A DNA stretch of 64,000 nt from positions 104,606 through 168,605 of the forward strand of contig DATFBM010000007.1 of the NCBI GenBank assembly GCA_035253825.1, read 5' to 3'. This document shows positions 41,641 to 50,516 of the stretch, in pieces. This stretch comes from JACCTH01 sp035253825. Its GTDB lineage: Bacteria; Actinomycetota; Acidimicrobiia; Spongiisociales; ZC4RG35. Position 1 is the first letter of the stretch. Every line of letters starts with the position of its first letter. The notes under the pieces were generated by a model, which worked only from the letters and a program-made list of their open reading frames with translations, did not search any database and had not been told where the DNA came from. A program made the position numbers and the translations under genes.

Positions 41641-42593
41641 TCGTCCCGATCGATGCCGTGCGTCAGCGTCTCTTCGACAAAATAGGGCACTGGGAGGTCA
41701 CGGGTCTCACGGGTCCCGCTCACGAGTCGGCGGCCGATTTCTGCAAACCAGGTCGAGTTGGGAACGAGCCACGGCCAGTTGCGAATGCCGTCGCGAGCCC
41801 CAACTAAGGCTCCCACCATGATCGCCAGGCGGCTGCCCCCAGCTGCCGCCGCCATGCGAATGAGGCTTTCGGGAGTTCGATCCGAACTAGCCGCCAGGGC
41901 GATGGCCGTCAGCACTTCATCTGGACCCTGGATCCGTCCAATCTCGGCCATCACCTGCTCGGGACCGGCAGTAGCGAGCGAGCTTGCCTCCAGAAAACGG
42001 CGGGGAAAGCGCCGAGCCTCATCGACATTGGTGAACGTTGCCTCGTCAACAACCAGCGCCAGGGCTTGATTTGAAATCTCGGCCGCGGCGGATAGGAGAT
42101 CCCGACCGGATTGAGCAAAGCAACTAGCTGCGGTGGCGCCAGCCATAGCCGCAGCTCCCACCGCGGTTGTCGCATCGAGATGGGTCAATCGGGAAACCTC
42201 GAGCGCGCCGACCACCAGCTCCTCTGGGCGGCGTCGAAACCACACCCCCACCGGAATCACCCGCGCCGCCGGCTCGGCGCTCGGGCCCAACGCGCGCCGA
42301 GACTCGCCTGATCCGAGGCCGTTGACCCAGTCCTCGAATTCCGAGCTCGCCGACCGATACACCGAGGGATTGGAATCGTCAGCGCCGAGCTCAGACCACT
42401 CTCGGCCCAATGCCGACCCCTGCACTCCGTCGTTGGCCATCAGGTGATAAGCGACAACGGTCGCTTGCTGGGTGAGCGCCGAATAAGCGACGCTGCTCCA
42501 AGCACCCGCCACGTCTCCGGCCGCGGCGGCCAGTAAGGCACCTGCCCCTTCACCGTTGACGAGCGAAAACAGAGGGCCTTTCGCGTCTGACAA
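41622..42593 (-). CDS. ADP-ribosylglycohydrolase-like protein, metal site degenerate
   Basis: A 323-aa all-helical protein matching the ARH/DraG pattern: GALLAAAAGDVAGA at the N-terminus, SRLTHLDATTAVGAAAMA in the middle (family S-LTH-D-A-GA), and IMVGALVGARDGIRNWP near the C-terminus (family AGALAGA-G). The magnesium-binding acidic motifs are missing: LTQQATVV replaces the SDDTQM-type motif and GGSRLAI replaces GDTDT. Hydrolase activity is therefore doubtful; a binding or regulatory role is possible. The TTG start at 42593 is supported by a TAGTCT box 8 nt upstream. Confidence 0.65.
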   Translation of the reverse strand: MSDAKGPLFSLVNGEGAGALLAAAAGDVAGAWSSVAYSALTQQATVVAYHLMANDGVQGSALGREWSELGADDSNPSVYRSASSEFEDWVNGLGSGESRRALGPSAEPAARVIPVGVWFRRRPEELVVGALEVSRLTHLDATTAVGAAAMAGATAASCFAQSGRDLLSAAAEISNQALALVVDEATFTNVDEARRFPRRFLEASSLATAGPEQVMAEIGRIQGPDEVLTAIALAASSDRTPESLIRMAAAAGGSRLAIMVGALVGARDGIRNWPWLVPNSTWFAEIGRRLVSGTRETRDLPVPYFVEETLTHGIDRDDHFSRP

Positions 42594-42601
42594 CGCCTTC
42601 G

Positions 42602-42607
42602 AGACTA
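42602..42607 (-). promoter_or_regulatory. -10 box for the ARH-like gene
   Basis: TAGTCT on the minus strand ends 8 nt before the TTG start at 42593. Confidence 0.45.
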
Positions 42608-42653
42608 ACCAGTTACGCTTTCGCGCCTAGACCCCATCTCGGTCTTTTCGCTA

Positions 42654-43628
42654 TTGCAACGACTTCTTCTCATCGCTAATCCTGCCTCGTCGCAATTCAC
42701 CGGCGGGGTCCATCGCAAGGTTTCTCGTATCCTCAGTCGGCGCTTTGCGGTTGAGTCGGCCTGGCCGCAATCGGCCGACCATGCCCGACAACTCACGGGG
42801 CAGGCGGTGGCCGACTCCTTCGACGTGATCGCCGCCATGGGAGGAGACGGCGTCGTGCACCACATCGGACAAGCAGTGGCCGGCACCGAGAGCACCCTCG
42901 CCGTAATCCCTACTGGGACAACGAACGTGTATTCACGGCTCTATGGAATCCCCCGCAAACCGGGAGCCGCCGCCAAGTTGATCGTCGGTGCCCACGACCG
43001 CCGCCGAGAACCCTTGCTCGAGATCGAAGGGGTGAATGAAGCGGGGCCGGTTCACCAGTACGCCTTGTTCGCGGCCGGCTTTGGCTTTGATGCCGATGTT
43101 GTCAAAGCCGCCGAGGGTGAGCCATATCGCAAGTATTGGTTCGGAGGCCTCCATTACGGACGAAAGGCCATTGCCACCGTTCTCAGCAAGTACCGCACCC
43201 GCAAGCCCAATCTTCTAGTCAGTGCTGGAGATCGTCGGGCAGAGGCAGTAGCGGTCCTGGTCCAGTTCCACCCGATCTACACCTATTTCGGGCGTCTCGC
43301 CCTGACGCTTTCCAAAGCTCCTCCCGAGCCCTTGACGCTCCTGGTGGTCGAGGCGATTCCCGCCCGCCGTTTGCTGAGGATCGCCTCGAAGGTGCTGCTC
43401 GGAGGAGACCTGGCCCGGATTCCAGGGTTGCGGGTGTGGGAAGGCGTCGAGTCCTTTACCGTCACCGCTGATCCCCCAGTCGAGGGTCAGGCCGATGGGG
43501 AGCTCAGCGGCGCCTGGAAGGAAGTGGGTGCCACCAGCCGCAGTGGGGCCCTGCGGGTAATTGTCCCTGTTTCTTCCCCCTCAGTGGGGAGAGTCGGTGA
43601 ACTCGGGCGAGGGATGCTCGAGGGCTAG
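42654..43628 (+). CDS. Diacylglycerol kinase-family lipid kinase
   Basis: A 324-aa DagK/YegS-fold kinase. The nucleotide-binding IAAMGGDGVVHHIGQ (about residue 60), STLAVIPTGTTNVYSRLYGIP (about 83) and the C-terminal lobe with FGFDADVVKAAEG are conserved. The family phosphorylates diacylglycerol or related lipids; actinobacterial members include ceramide- and PIM-linked types. The frame starts with TTG (42654). The 3' end overlaps the convergent GTPase gene by 48 bp, giving an extended SVGRVGELGRGMLEG tail. Confidence 0.87.
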   Translation: MQRLLLIANPASSQFTGGVHRKVSRILSRRFAVESAWPQSADHARQLTGQAVADSFDVIAAMGGDGVVHHIGQAVAGTESTLAVIPTGTTNVYSRLYGIPRKPGAAAKLIVGAHDRRREPLLEIEGVNEAGPVHQYALFAAGFGFDADVVKAAEGEPYRKYWFGGLHYGRKAIATVLSKYRTRKPNLLVSAGDRRAEAVAVLVQFHPIYTYFGRLALTLSKAPPEPLTLLVVEAIPARRLLRIASKVLLGGDLARIPGLRVWEGVESFTVTADPPVEGQADGELSGAWKEVGATSRSGALRVIVPVSSPSVGRVGELGRGMLEG

Positions 43629-44669
43629 TTGCAGCTCGGTGGCGAGTGCCCGCGAGCGAGCGCGGGGCCGCAAGCCAACCCGCAGGGCCTTGCCCACCGT
43701 GGAGTCAAGATGCCTTCCGAAATCGGCGGTTGGCTCTCCAAGAAGGTCGAGCGAAACCTCTAGCTCGGGCGCTTCCTCAGACAAAGCCGCCAGAAAGTCA
43801 CCTAACTCCTGACGGGCTTGGTGGGGTGCTCGTTCCCAGTCGGACGCGACCCGAGTGCGAACCGCGTCCCAGCGCTCGGAAAACCCCACCGGGGCCAGGC
43901 TGGGGCGGATGCTCGCAAGAACTCGCTTTATCTCGTTTCTCATTCTCTCCTCGCCCGTGCTCGCCGCGTCGGCCTTCACCAAGATGGTCTCAACCAACTC
44001 TTCGATCCCGATAGGAGGGCCCGCCGGGGGGTCGGCCGCAATAGCCAGGACTTCGGGCTCGGAGAAACCATCGCGGCGAAGGGCCCACTCGAGATCCTCG
44101 GTCACCAGCGCCAATTCCCCCTCATCGAGGCGGTCGATCTGATTGAGGACGAACACGTAGGTGCGTTCATGAGCGACGAGCGGACGAAAGAACTGATCGT
44201 GCATTACCCGGTCGCGGTATTTCTCCGGATCCGTCACCCAGACAACGACGTCGATGATCGTCAGCAGGTCGCTCACCTGGCGGCGATGGTCCGTCGCCAC
44301 CGAATCGACATCCGGGAGATCAACCAACACCAGGGATCCCGGCGTCTCTCGCCGGACGACGTCCTCGATGCCCAACTCAGCCCACATTCGTTCCAAGCGA
44401 TTGGCGACGTCGGGCGGAACGACCACCAGCGGGCGAGCGGTGGTTGGCCGGGTCGCACCCGGGTCCGAGACCGGTTCCTCGACAATGGCGTTGAGAACGC
44501 TCGACTTGCCCGAGCCGGTGCTCCCCGCCAAACCGACGAGAACGCCTGAGTAGGCGCGGCGATGACGGAGCCTCTTCGCGGTCTGGGCCAGGAGGGTGAA
44601 GTGATCAGGCGGCAGGTGCTCGGCTGCACTCGACACCAACCGATCGAGCAAATCGAGGAGTGGGATCAC
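43581..44669 (-). CDS. Dynamin-like GTPase A
   Basis: A 362-aa P-loop GTPase: G1 GLAGSTGSGKSSVLNAIV (about 45), G2-like TRPTTARPLVVV, G3 VLVDLPDVDS, and G4 VLNQIDRLDEGE (NQxD in place of NKxD), then a helical C-terminal region. The layout matches paired bacterial dynamin-like or YfjP-type GTPases that act on membranes. The GTG at 44669 overlaps the upstream GTPase B stop (GTGA). No transmembrane helix is obvious. Confidence 0.82.
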   Translation of the reverse strand: MIPLLDLLDRLVSSAAEHLPPDHFTLLAQTAKRLRHRRAYSGVLVGLAGSTGSGKSSVLNAIVEEPVSDPGATRPTTARPLVVVPPDVANRLERMWAELGIEDVVRRETPGSLVLVDLPDVDSVATDHRRQVSDLLTIIDVVVWVTDPEKYRDRVMHDQFFRPLVAHERTYVFVLNQIDRLDEGELALVTEDLEWALRRDGFSEPEVLAIAADPPAGPPIGIEELVETILVKADAASTGEERMRNEIKRVLASIRPSLAPVGFSERWDAVRTRVASDWERAPHQARQELGDFLAALSEEAPELEVSLDLLGEPTADFGRHLDSTVGKALRVGLRPRARSRALATELQLALEHPSPEFTDSPH

Positions 44670-45811
44670 TGTTCGAAGCTGGCATCCAGGAGGGCCTGCC
44701 ACCCCGTTTCCAACGTATCGATCAAAGCTGAGTCCGGCGGCGGGCGCAGGGCCAGCTCGGTGGCGATCACTCGTTGAGCGACCAGAGAATAAGGAGGCGT
44801 CGCTTCCCGGAGAATTTCCGTCGTGAGCGGAGAAAGAATGGCGTCCCCGAGCGCCTCCCGCAGCCGGTCCTCGATGCGATCTGCCAAATCCGCTCGGAGC
44901 CTTGGCCGACGGAACCGCAATCGAGTGGCTCTTTGTTCGGTGGTGATGTCGGAAAGCTCCACTGCAGCTTTTTCGAGGGCGCTTCTCTCGTCCAGCCGCT
45001 GTTGATGGGCGGCTCGCAGCGAGGCTCGGAGGGGTGCGACCAGCTCGGCTACCCGATCGGACGCCTGATTTAGCGACTCTCGGCGGACGTCCGGCGACAG
45101 ATCGCGGAGGAAGCTCGCGAGCCGCTGCACCGACTGGGGGCTGAGTCTCTTTCGGTCGGGATCAATCCTCTGTTCAGAAATCGTGAAGACCTCGAGATTC
45201 CCGAGCCCAATCCTCCGCAGACGAGCGAGAAGATCGTTGCGAGCTCCAGACGAGCGGCTCGGCACTCGGTTGAGAACGATCGCCAGCGGGCGCCTTCGCA
45301 CCAAGTTTTCGAGCGTCTCCCATATGAGCTGATCGCCATATCGGGCGGCAGTGGTGATGAAGAGGATGAAATCCGCCGCCTGAGCTACCGATAGCGCTTC
45401 GGCGCGGTGGTCGACAATATCGGAATCGAGATCAGGAGTGTCGACCATCGCCAGCTTGTCAAGAAGAGGGTGACGCGACACCGAGACCGGTCCGATGTGA
45501 GCCAGCCGGTCGGCGGCATCCTCAGAGGACCAGACTCGAGCTCGCTTGGTCGTGGGACGGAGCGCTCCCGGCATCGATACGACTTCGGCGGCGAGCGAGT
45601 TCAGCAGAGTTGACTTGCCGGCCCCAGTCGAACCAATCAGGGCGATCACGAGTGGCAGCTCGCCCTTGATCCTCGGCAGGAGATACCCCTCGAGTATCGA
45701 AACCGCTTCGTCCCGGGAGGAAGCCAAGTCCGCTTCTATGTCGGCGGAGGCGAGAACCGAGAGGAGAAGTGAGAGGTCACCGTAAAGGCGCGTCTGTTTA
45801 CGAGTCACCAA
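44666..45811 (-). CDS. Dynamin-like GTPase B
   Basis: A 381-aa GTPase related to its neighbour: G1 IALIGSTGAGKSTLLNSLAAE (about 58), LRPTTKRARVW, G3 MVDTPDLDS, and G4 VLNRVPSRS (degenerate NKxD). A long helical C-terminal half has coiled-coil potential (ALEKAAVELSDITTEQ). Tandem non-identical GTPases suggest a heteromeric membrane-remodelling or partitioning complex. It starts 20 bp after the upstream nuclease gene on the same strand. Confidence 0.82.
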   Translation of the reverse strand: MVTRKQTRLYGDLSLLLSVLASADIEADLASSRDEAVSILEGYLLPRIKGELPLVIALIGSTGAGKSTLLNSLAAEVVSMPGALRPTTKRARVWSSEDAADRLAHIGPVSVSRHPLLDKLAMVDTPDLDSDIVDHRAEALSVAQAADFILFITTAARYGDQLIWETLENLVRRRPLAIVLNRVPSRSSGARNDLLARLRRIGLGNLEVFTISEQRIDPDRKRLSPQSVQRLASFLRDLSPDVRRESLNQASDRVAELVAPLRASLRAAHQQRLDERSALEKAAVELSDITTEQRATRLRFRRPRLRADLADRIEDRLREALGDAILSPLTTEILREATPPYSLVAQRVIATELALRPPPDSALIDTLETGWQALLDASFEQ

Positions 45812-45831
45812 CGAAGCACGCTAACGGCGGG

Positions 45832-46575
45832 CTAATTGTTTATCGCCAGCGCCGCCTGTCCTTCCGGGCATTCCTGCCACAAGGGGCAATACCGGCACCA
45901 GGGTCCGGCGTGCTTCTCTGCTTCGGCCGACCGCCGGACGAAATTGACCAGGTCGGCGACCTTTGTGGCCACCGCTGAAAGCTCAAACACGCTCGGTGTA
46001 CGCGTAAGGCTCTCCCCGGTTTGGAGCGAAATCGCTTCCACCCTGGGGAGCGTCTTCTCTTGCAGGCACCAAACCAGCGCGTAGAAAAGCAGCTGTTCGA
46101 GGGGCTCGCCGAGAGGCCCGGTTTTCCAATCTCGAAGAAGCGGTCCGGAGAACACCGCGTCCACCCGCCCGATCAGAGTGACACCTTCCGCCACCTCAGA
46201 AAGGAGGGCCACCTCGGCTCGCTCGAACTGGTCGACTGGCAGTTTGGCGAAGCGGCGATAGAGATCGCTCGCCTCCGATATCACCGGACCCAGCAGCGAG
46301 GGACGATTGAGCCCGGCTGCGGCGATCTTGTTGTTGAGGCTGGTGCTCCCGATCACTTCCCGGGCGGCTTGCTCCGGGTCGCCGATGGGTCCGGTTTGCA
46401 GATGACGGGCGATCAGTCCATGGGCGAGGCCACCGCGAAACGAGGCCTTTGATTCCGGCGGATAGCGACCACGGAACCGGCCCAGACCTTGAGCTGGGCA
46501 TTGCCGGTAGGCGATGTATGTCGTCGCCGAAACCATCACCGGATCCCCCGGTTGGATCGGTGGAAACTCGATCAC
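45832..46575 (-). CDS. PD-(D/E)XK nuclease with Cas4/RecB-type iron-sulfur cysteines
   Basis: A 247-aa Cas4/RecB-like nuclease. Cys in AYRQCPAQ near the N-terminus and three in CRYCPLWQEC near the C-terminus could ligate a 4Fe-4S cluster. The nuclease core has GRVDAVF (motif II Asp) and LLRDWKTGPLGE (D-x-K), then LLFYALVW (the QLxxYA-type motif IV region). No cas1/cas2 and no CRISPR are near. The GTG at 46575 is preferred over the ATG at 46584 because a TACGAT box (46583-46588) overlaps that ATG and lies 7 nt before the GTG. It heads an operon with two dynamin-like GTPases. Confidence 0.8.
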   Translation of the reverse strand: MIEFPPIQPGDPVMVSATTYIAYRQCPAQGLGRFRGRYPPESKASFRGGLAHGLIARHLQTGPIGDPEQAAREVIGSTSLNNKIAAAGLNRPSLLGPVISEASDLYRRFAKLPVDQFERAEVALLSEVAEGVTLIGRVDAVFSGPLLRDWKTGPLGEPLEQLLFYALVWCLQEKTLPRVEAISLQTGESLTRTPSVFELSAVATKVADLVNFVRRSAEAEKHAGPWCRYCPLWQECPEGQAALAINN

Positions 46576-46582
46576 TCGCCGC

Positions 46583-46588
46583 ATCGTA
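46583..46588 (-). promoter_or_regulatory. -10 box for the nuclease-GTPase operon
   Basis: TACGAT on the minus strand ends 7 nt before the GTG at 46575. Confidence 0.5.
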
Positions 46589-46658
46589 CGAGGTGGGTCT
46601 GTCAGAAGACCAGAACCCCCCTAGACTCGCCGGACGTCTCCGGGGGGAAACCCAAATC

Positions 46659-48596
46659 ATGCCTGCCAACGCGTCCGCGCCGACCATCACCTCCCCCCCT
46701 CCGACCGGTGCCCTCCCTACTCGGCCCCGTCTGCTCTGGATACTTGGCGGCCTTGTAGCGGCCGTGCTCGTCGCCTACGGGGCGACCCGGCTGCTCTCGG
46801 CGGGCGAGGTAATGGGCTCGGTCACGGCTGATCGAATCGAATTGGGCGGCTTGACCGAGAGCGCTGCGGCCGACGCGCTGGTCGGCCTCGAAGACAGCCT
46901 GGGAAACACACCGGCCCACTTCACGGTGCTCGACCACTCCCTGCAGTTGGCGCCGGAGTCGGTGGGATTCGACCTCGACGAACGAGCGATGGTGCAGAGC
47001 GCGATGCGTGTGGGACGAAGCGGCAATCCATTCGGCGAATTCGCTTGGTGGATCACTCATCTGTTCTCGTCGACGCCGATCCCGTTGAGTGCCAACCTCG
47101 ATCCAACCGCGGTGGAGCTGGTGCTATCCGATTGGGACGCCGAGGTCATCGCCAGTCCACCTTTTCCGGGGAGCGTCGCCGTGGAGGGGACCGAAGTCAT
47201 CGGTGAATATCCCCGAGCCGGTCAGCAGATCGATCGCAACGTGGCTCCCGACATCATCCTTGCCGAGGCATCCACCAGCGATCGCACTACCACCGCTCTC
47301 CCGGTAACGGAAACGCAACCAACTCTCACGATTTCCGACATCGATGCGGCGGTGCGGGACGGGCAGTTGCTGCTGGCGGGGCCGGTGACTTTGACCAATC
47401 GGGAGCGGAACAAGCAGGTGAGCTTCTCGGTGCAGGAGCTTGCGGATGCCCTCGTCGCCGAGCTGGGGGTTGACACGATCACGTTCGAATTCGATCCCGA
47501 GAAAGTGGCGTCGTATCTCGAGCCAATTCGAGCCGATCTCGAGGAGGCCCCGGTCAACGCCGAGCTCGTGGTCGACGGCGATTTCGTCACCGTGGTCCCA
47601 GGTGTGCGGGGGACGGTGATCAATCCCGAAGCGACCGCCGAGAGGATGCTGGCGGCGGCGAGCTCAGCCTCTCGTTCTGGTCCGCTCCCGATAGACGAGT
47701 CCGTCGACCCAGACGTGACGACCGAGGAGCTTGAGGCCTTCAACATCAATCACAAGGTCAGTCAGTTCACGACCTATCACGACTGCTGTCAGAACCGAGT
47801 GACAAACATTCACCTGATCGCCGACACCGTGAACAACACGATCGTCGAGGCAGGTGCCGAGTTTTCGCTCAACGAGACCGTCGGTGAGCGCACGGCCGAA
47901 GGGGGCTACCTGGAGGATGGCGCCATCATCGGGGGCCGACTCGAGAAGGCGATCGGCGGCGGGGTCAGCCAATTCGCCACCACGTTCTATAACGCCGTTT
48001 TTTGGGGAGGTTATGAGGACATCGCCCACAAGCCCCATAGCTTCTACTTCAGCCGCTACCCCCTCGGGATCGAAGCCACCATCTCATGGCCGCTCCCCGA
48101 CGTCCGCTTTCGCAACAACACCGATAGCGCCATCCTCATTCGAACCTTCTACAGCCGGACCTCGATCACGGTTGCCTTCTATTCCGACAACGACGGAAGG
48201 ATTCTGGTGGGCGAGCAGAGTGGTGGGGAGCTGCGAGTCTATGCCGCGGCGGAAGGCGGGGAGAACGCCCGCCGGGTATCGGCCGACGTCAGCGAGCGCA
48301 CCAACTTCCGTGAACCACCCCCTCCTCGCTATATCGGCGACCCGACGATCGTGCCGCCGGAGCAAAAACAGGACCAATCTGCTGCCCAGGGCTTCACGGT
48401 CCAGGTAACGCGTTTCATCACTGTCGGCGATCAGACCCGTGAAGATCATTGGACGGTGGTCTATCCCCCACGCCAGGAAATCATCCTGGTCCACCCCTGC
48501 CAGATCCAAGACTCGGGGGTGTCGTGTCCCACCACGACCACCGCCGCGCCGGTTACGACGCTGCCGGCTCCTCCTCCGACGACTGCTGCTCCCTAG
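46659..48596 (+). CDS. VanW-family peptidoglycan-associated protein
   Basis: A 645-aa membrane-anchored extracytoplasmic protein: a Pro/Thr-rich cytoplasmic start, one transmembrane helix (LLWILGGLVAAVLVAYGATRLL, here split by position 25-45), two repeated putative peptidoglycan-binding (YoaR-like) domains (about 60-190 and 230-370), then the VanW domain (FTTYHDCCQNRVTNIHL, GAEFSLNETVGERTAEGGY, GGGVSQFATTFYNAVFWGG, FYFSRYPLGIEATISWP). It ends in a Thr/Pro-rich tail. VanW proteins are linked to glycopeptide-resistance clusters, but the biochemical role is unknown. ATG at 46659 after a GGGGGGAAA stretch. Confidence 0.88.
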   Translation: MPANASAPTITSPPPTGALPTRPRLLWILGGLVAAVLVAYGATRLLSAGEVMGSVTADRIELGGLTESAAADALVGLEDSLGNTPAHFTVLDHSLQLAPESVGFDLDERAMVQSAMRVGRSGNPFGEFAWWITHLFSSTPIPLSANLDPTAVELVLSDWDAEVIASPPFPGSVAVEGTEVIGEYPRAGQQIDRNVAPDIILAEASTSDRTTTALPVTETQPTLTISDIDAAVRDGQLLLAGPVTLTNRERNKQVSFSVQELADALVAELGVDTITFEFDPEKVASYLEPIRADLEEAPVNAELVVDGDFVTVVPGVRGTVINPEATAERMLAAASSASRSGPLPIDESVDPDVTTEELEAFNINHKVSQFTTYHDCCQNRVTNIHLIADTVNNTIVEAGAEFSLNETVGERTAEGGYLEDGAIIGGRLEKAIGGGVSQFATTFYNAVFWGGYEDIAHKPHSFYFSRYPLGIEATISWPLPDVRFRNNTDSAILIRTFYSRTSITVAFYSDNDGRILVGEQSGGELRVYAAAEGGENARRVSADVSERTNFREPPPPRYIGDPTIVPPEQKQDQSAAQGFTVQVTRFITVGDQTREDHWTVVYPPRQEIILVHPCQIQDSGVSCPTTTTAAPVTTLPAPPPTTAAP

Positions 48597-48894
48597 TCGT
48601 CTGATCCCGGTAGAAACGGAAGAAGCTCGAGATCACCTCGGCCGCGGCGTCGATTGCCTCGCCGTCCCAGCCCCCGGGGCGGCGCATCGAGACCGTATTC
48701 GACATCACATACACATGATCGATTCCAATCCCGGCGCCAAACAGGCGAGCCGCCAGCTCGGCCGGAAAGGTCTCTCGTTCGATCGGCGCCTCGGTGTAGG
48801 CCTCCCCATCCTGGCCCGACCACGAACGATCAGCCGCGATCAAGAGCGTCTCCCCCAATTCGGTCGTGTCCAGCACTTCGATCGTCTGACCCAT
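48553..48894 (-). CDS. Conserved small acidic protein of unknown function
   Basis: A 113-aa soluble acidic protein not recognised as a named family. It begins with a strand-rich segment (IEVLDTTELGETLLIAADRSWSG), then a helix-rich part with FPAELAARLFGAGIGID, a strand HVYVMSNTVSMRRP, a final helix AAAEVISSFFRFYRDQT, and an acidic tail. It overlaps the VanW 3' end by 44 bp and is convergent with it. TAGCAT lies 10 nt upstream of the ATG. It sits downstream of pyk on the same strand with an 88-bp gap. Confidence 0.6.
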   Translation of the reverse strand: MGQTIEVLDTTELGETLLIAADRSWSGQDGEAYTEAPIERETFPAELAARLFGAGIGIDHVYVMSNTVSMRRPGGWDGEAIDAAAEVISSFFRFYRDQTTREQQSSEEEPAAS

Positions 48895-48982
48895 GCGACG
48901 GGCGATGCTACCCGGCCCGTCTGCGAACCCAGGGTTCGGAGGGAGGTCCTACCTATCTTCCAGCCCGCAGAACGGAGACGGT

Positions 48983-50446
48983 CTAGCGCCCCTCGGGCGA
49001 AGTGCGGCCGGAGCGCTGCGACTGGACTCCACCGGCCCGCTCCCCGATCATGTGAACCTTGAGCAGGTTGGTCGAGGCCTGCCGATTGGGAGGGATCCCC
49101 GCCACCATCACCACCGTATCGCCCCGCTGGCAGAGCCCTTCTTTTTCGAGGAACTTCTCGGCGGCGGCGATCATGTGGTCGGTGTAGTCGCGTCGCTCGA
49201 ATGGATAAGCCGTTACTCCCCTGTAGAGGGTCATTCGCCGCCGGGTGGAATCGATCGGAGTGAAGGCGACGATGCGGGCCGCCGGTCGGTACTTGGAAAG
49301 CAGGCGAGCCGTCGAACCCGATTCGGTGAAGGCGACGATGGTGTCGATCGAGAGATTGGCAGCGCAGTCCACCGCCGCCTGCGCCACCGCCGAGGCCACG
49401 GCCGCCTGCTGCGTCCGGTAGGCATGGACGACCGTGTTCTGTGAAGTCTCGGACTCGACCGTGGCGCAGATCCTCGCCATGAACTCGACCGCCTCGCGGG
49501 GATGGATACCGGCCGCGGTCTCGGCCGAGAGCATTACCGCGTCTGTGCCGGCCAGGACGGCGTTGGCGACATCGGTGACCTCGGCCCTGGTCGGCCGGGT
49601 GGAATGAGTCATCGACTCGAGCATCTCGGTGGCGGTGATCGTCACCACTCCGGCCTCGTTGGCGCGACGAAGGATGTCTGCCTGGATCAAGGGAATCCGT
49701 TCCAGTGGCAGCTGCACGCCGAGATCTCCGCGGGCCACCATGATTCCCGCTGCCTCGCCGAGAATTTCGTCGAGATTGGCATAAGCGGATGCCAGTTCGA
49801 TCTTGGCGATGATGGGAACGTCGCCGGCCAGCTCTCGTACCCGTCGGATGTCGTCAGCGCTCTTGACGAAGGAGGCGGCAACCCAGTCAACCTCGAGCAC
49901 CTTGCCGTAAGCGAGGTCCACCTCGTCCTTCTCGGTGATCGCCGGCATACGGAGATTTGTGGCCGGGAAGGCCACCCCTTTCCCGTTGCCGAGAAGGCCG
50001 CCCACCACCACACGGGCCTCGATGTGATCGGTCGCCTTGCCGGTGGCCACCAGACGGATAAGACCGTCGGCTAGGACCAACTCTTCTCCCACCTCGACAT
50101 CTTCGAGCAGGTATGGGTAATCGAGGAAGATGACATCCGGCTCGGTGGAGAGACTTCTCCCCTGATAGCAGCGCACCGTCTGGCCGGTCGTGAGCACCAA
50201 CGCTCCTTCGGGAAAGGTTCCCACCCGCAGCTTCGGGCCCTGGATGTCCTGGAGGATGGCGACATTGCGGCCGGCTTTCTCTGCGCCCTCTCGCACCCAT
50301 TCGGCAAACTGGCGGTGGAACTCGTGGTCCCCGTGAGAGAAGTTGAGCCGGGCCACATCGATGCCGGCGTCGATCAGGCTTCGCACCGCCTCGGCCGAGG
50401 CGACCGACGGACCCATCGTCGCCACGATCTTGGTGTAGCGCTCCAC
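48983..50446 (-). CDS. pyk: Pyruvate kinase
   Basis: A 487-aa glycolytic enzyme transferring phosphate from phosphoenolpyruvate to ADP. It has KIVATMGPSVASAEAV, DVARLNFSHGDHE, ILQDIQGPKLRVG, the catalytic lysine and metal segment PIIAKIELASAYANLDEI (IxKIE) with IMVARGDLGVQLPLE, TITATEMLESMTHSTRPTRAE, and the C-terminal allosteric domain. The GTG at 50446 is preferred over frames to 50509 because TACATT ends 6 nt before it and family members start near the RRTKIVxTxGP motif. It diverges from ccmA. Confidence 0.95.
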   Translation of the reverse strand: MERYTKIVATMGPSVASAEAVRSLIDAGIDVARLNFSHGDHEFHRQFAEWVREGAEKAGRNVAILQDIQGPKLRVGTFPEGALVLTTGQTVRCYQGRSLSTEPDVIFLDYPYLLEDVEVGEELVLADGLIRLVATGKATDHIEARVVVGGLLGNGKGVAFPATNLRMPAITEKDEVDLAYGKVLEVDWVAASFVKSADDIRRVRELAGDVPIIAKIELASAYANLDEILGEAAGIMVARGDLGVQLPLERIPLIQADILRRANEAGVVTITATEMLESMTHSTRPTRAEVTDVANAVLAGTDAVMLSAETAAGIHPREAVEFMARICATVESETSQNTVVHAYRTQQAAVASAVAQAAVDCAANLSIDTIVAFTESGSTARLLSKYRPAARIVAFTPIDSTRRRMTLYRGVTAYPFERRDYTDHMIAAAEKFLEKEGLCQRGDTVVMVAGIPPNRQASTNLLKVHMIGERAGGVQSQRSGRTSPEGR

Positions 50447-50452
50447 CTGAAA

Positions 50453-50458
50453 AATGTA
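50453..50458 (-). promoter_or_regulatory. -10 box for pyk
   Basis: TACATT on the minus strand ends 6 nt before the GTG at 50446. Confidence 0.45.
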
Positions 50459-50504
50459 GCGGCCAGGCGATTCCCAGCTTGGGGTTGCGCGTACTTGCCA
50501 CTCA

Positions 50505-50510
50505 TACACT
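50505..50510 (+). promoter_or_regulatory. -10 box for the ccm operon
   Basis: TACACT ends 6 nt before the ccmA GTG at 50517, consistent with a leaderless transcript. Confidence 0.45.
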
Positions 50511-50516
50511 CTCGGT

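Noticed and set aside
45832..46575. Cas4 of a CRISPR system
   Set aside because: No CRISPR repeats, cas1 or cas2 in the window; the nuclease is linked to GTPases instead.
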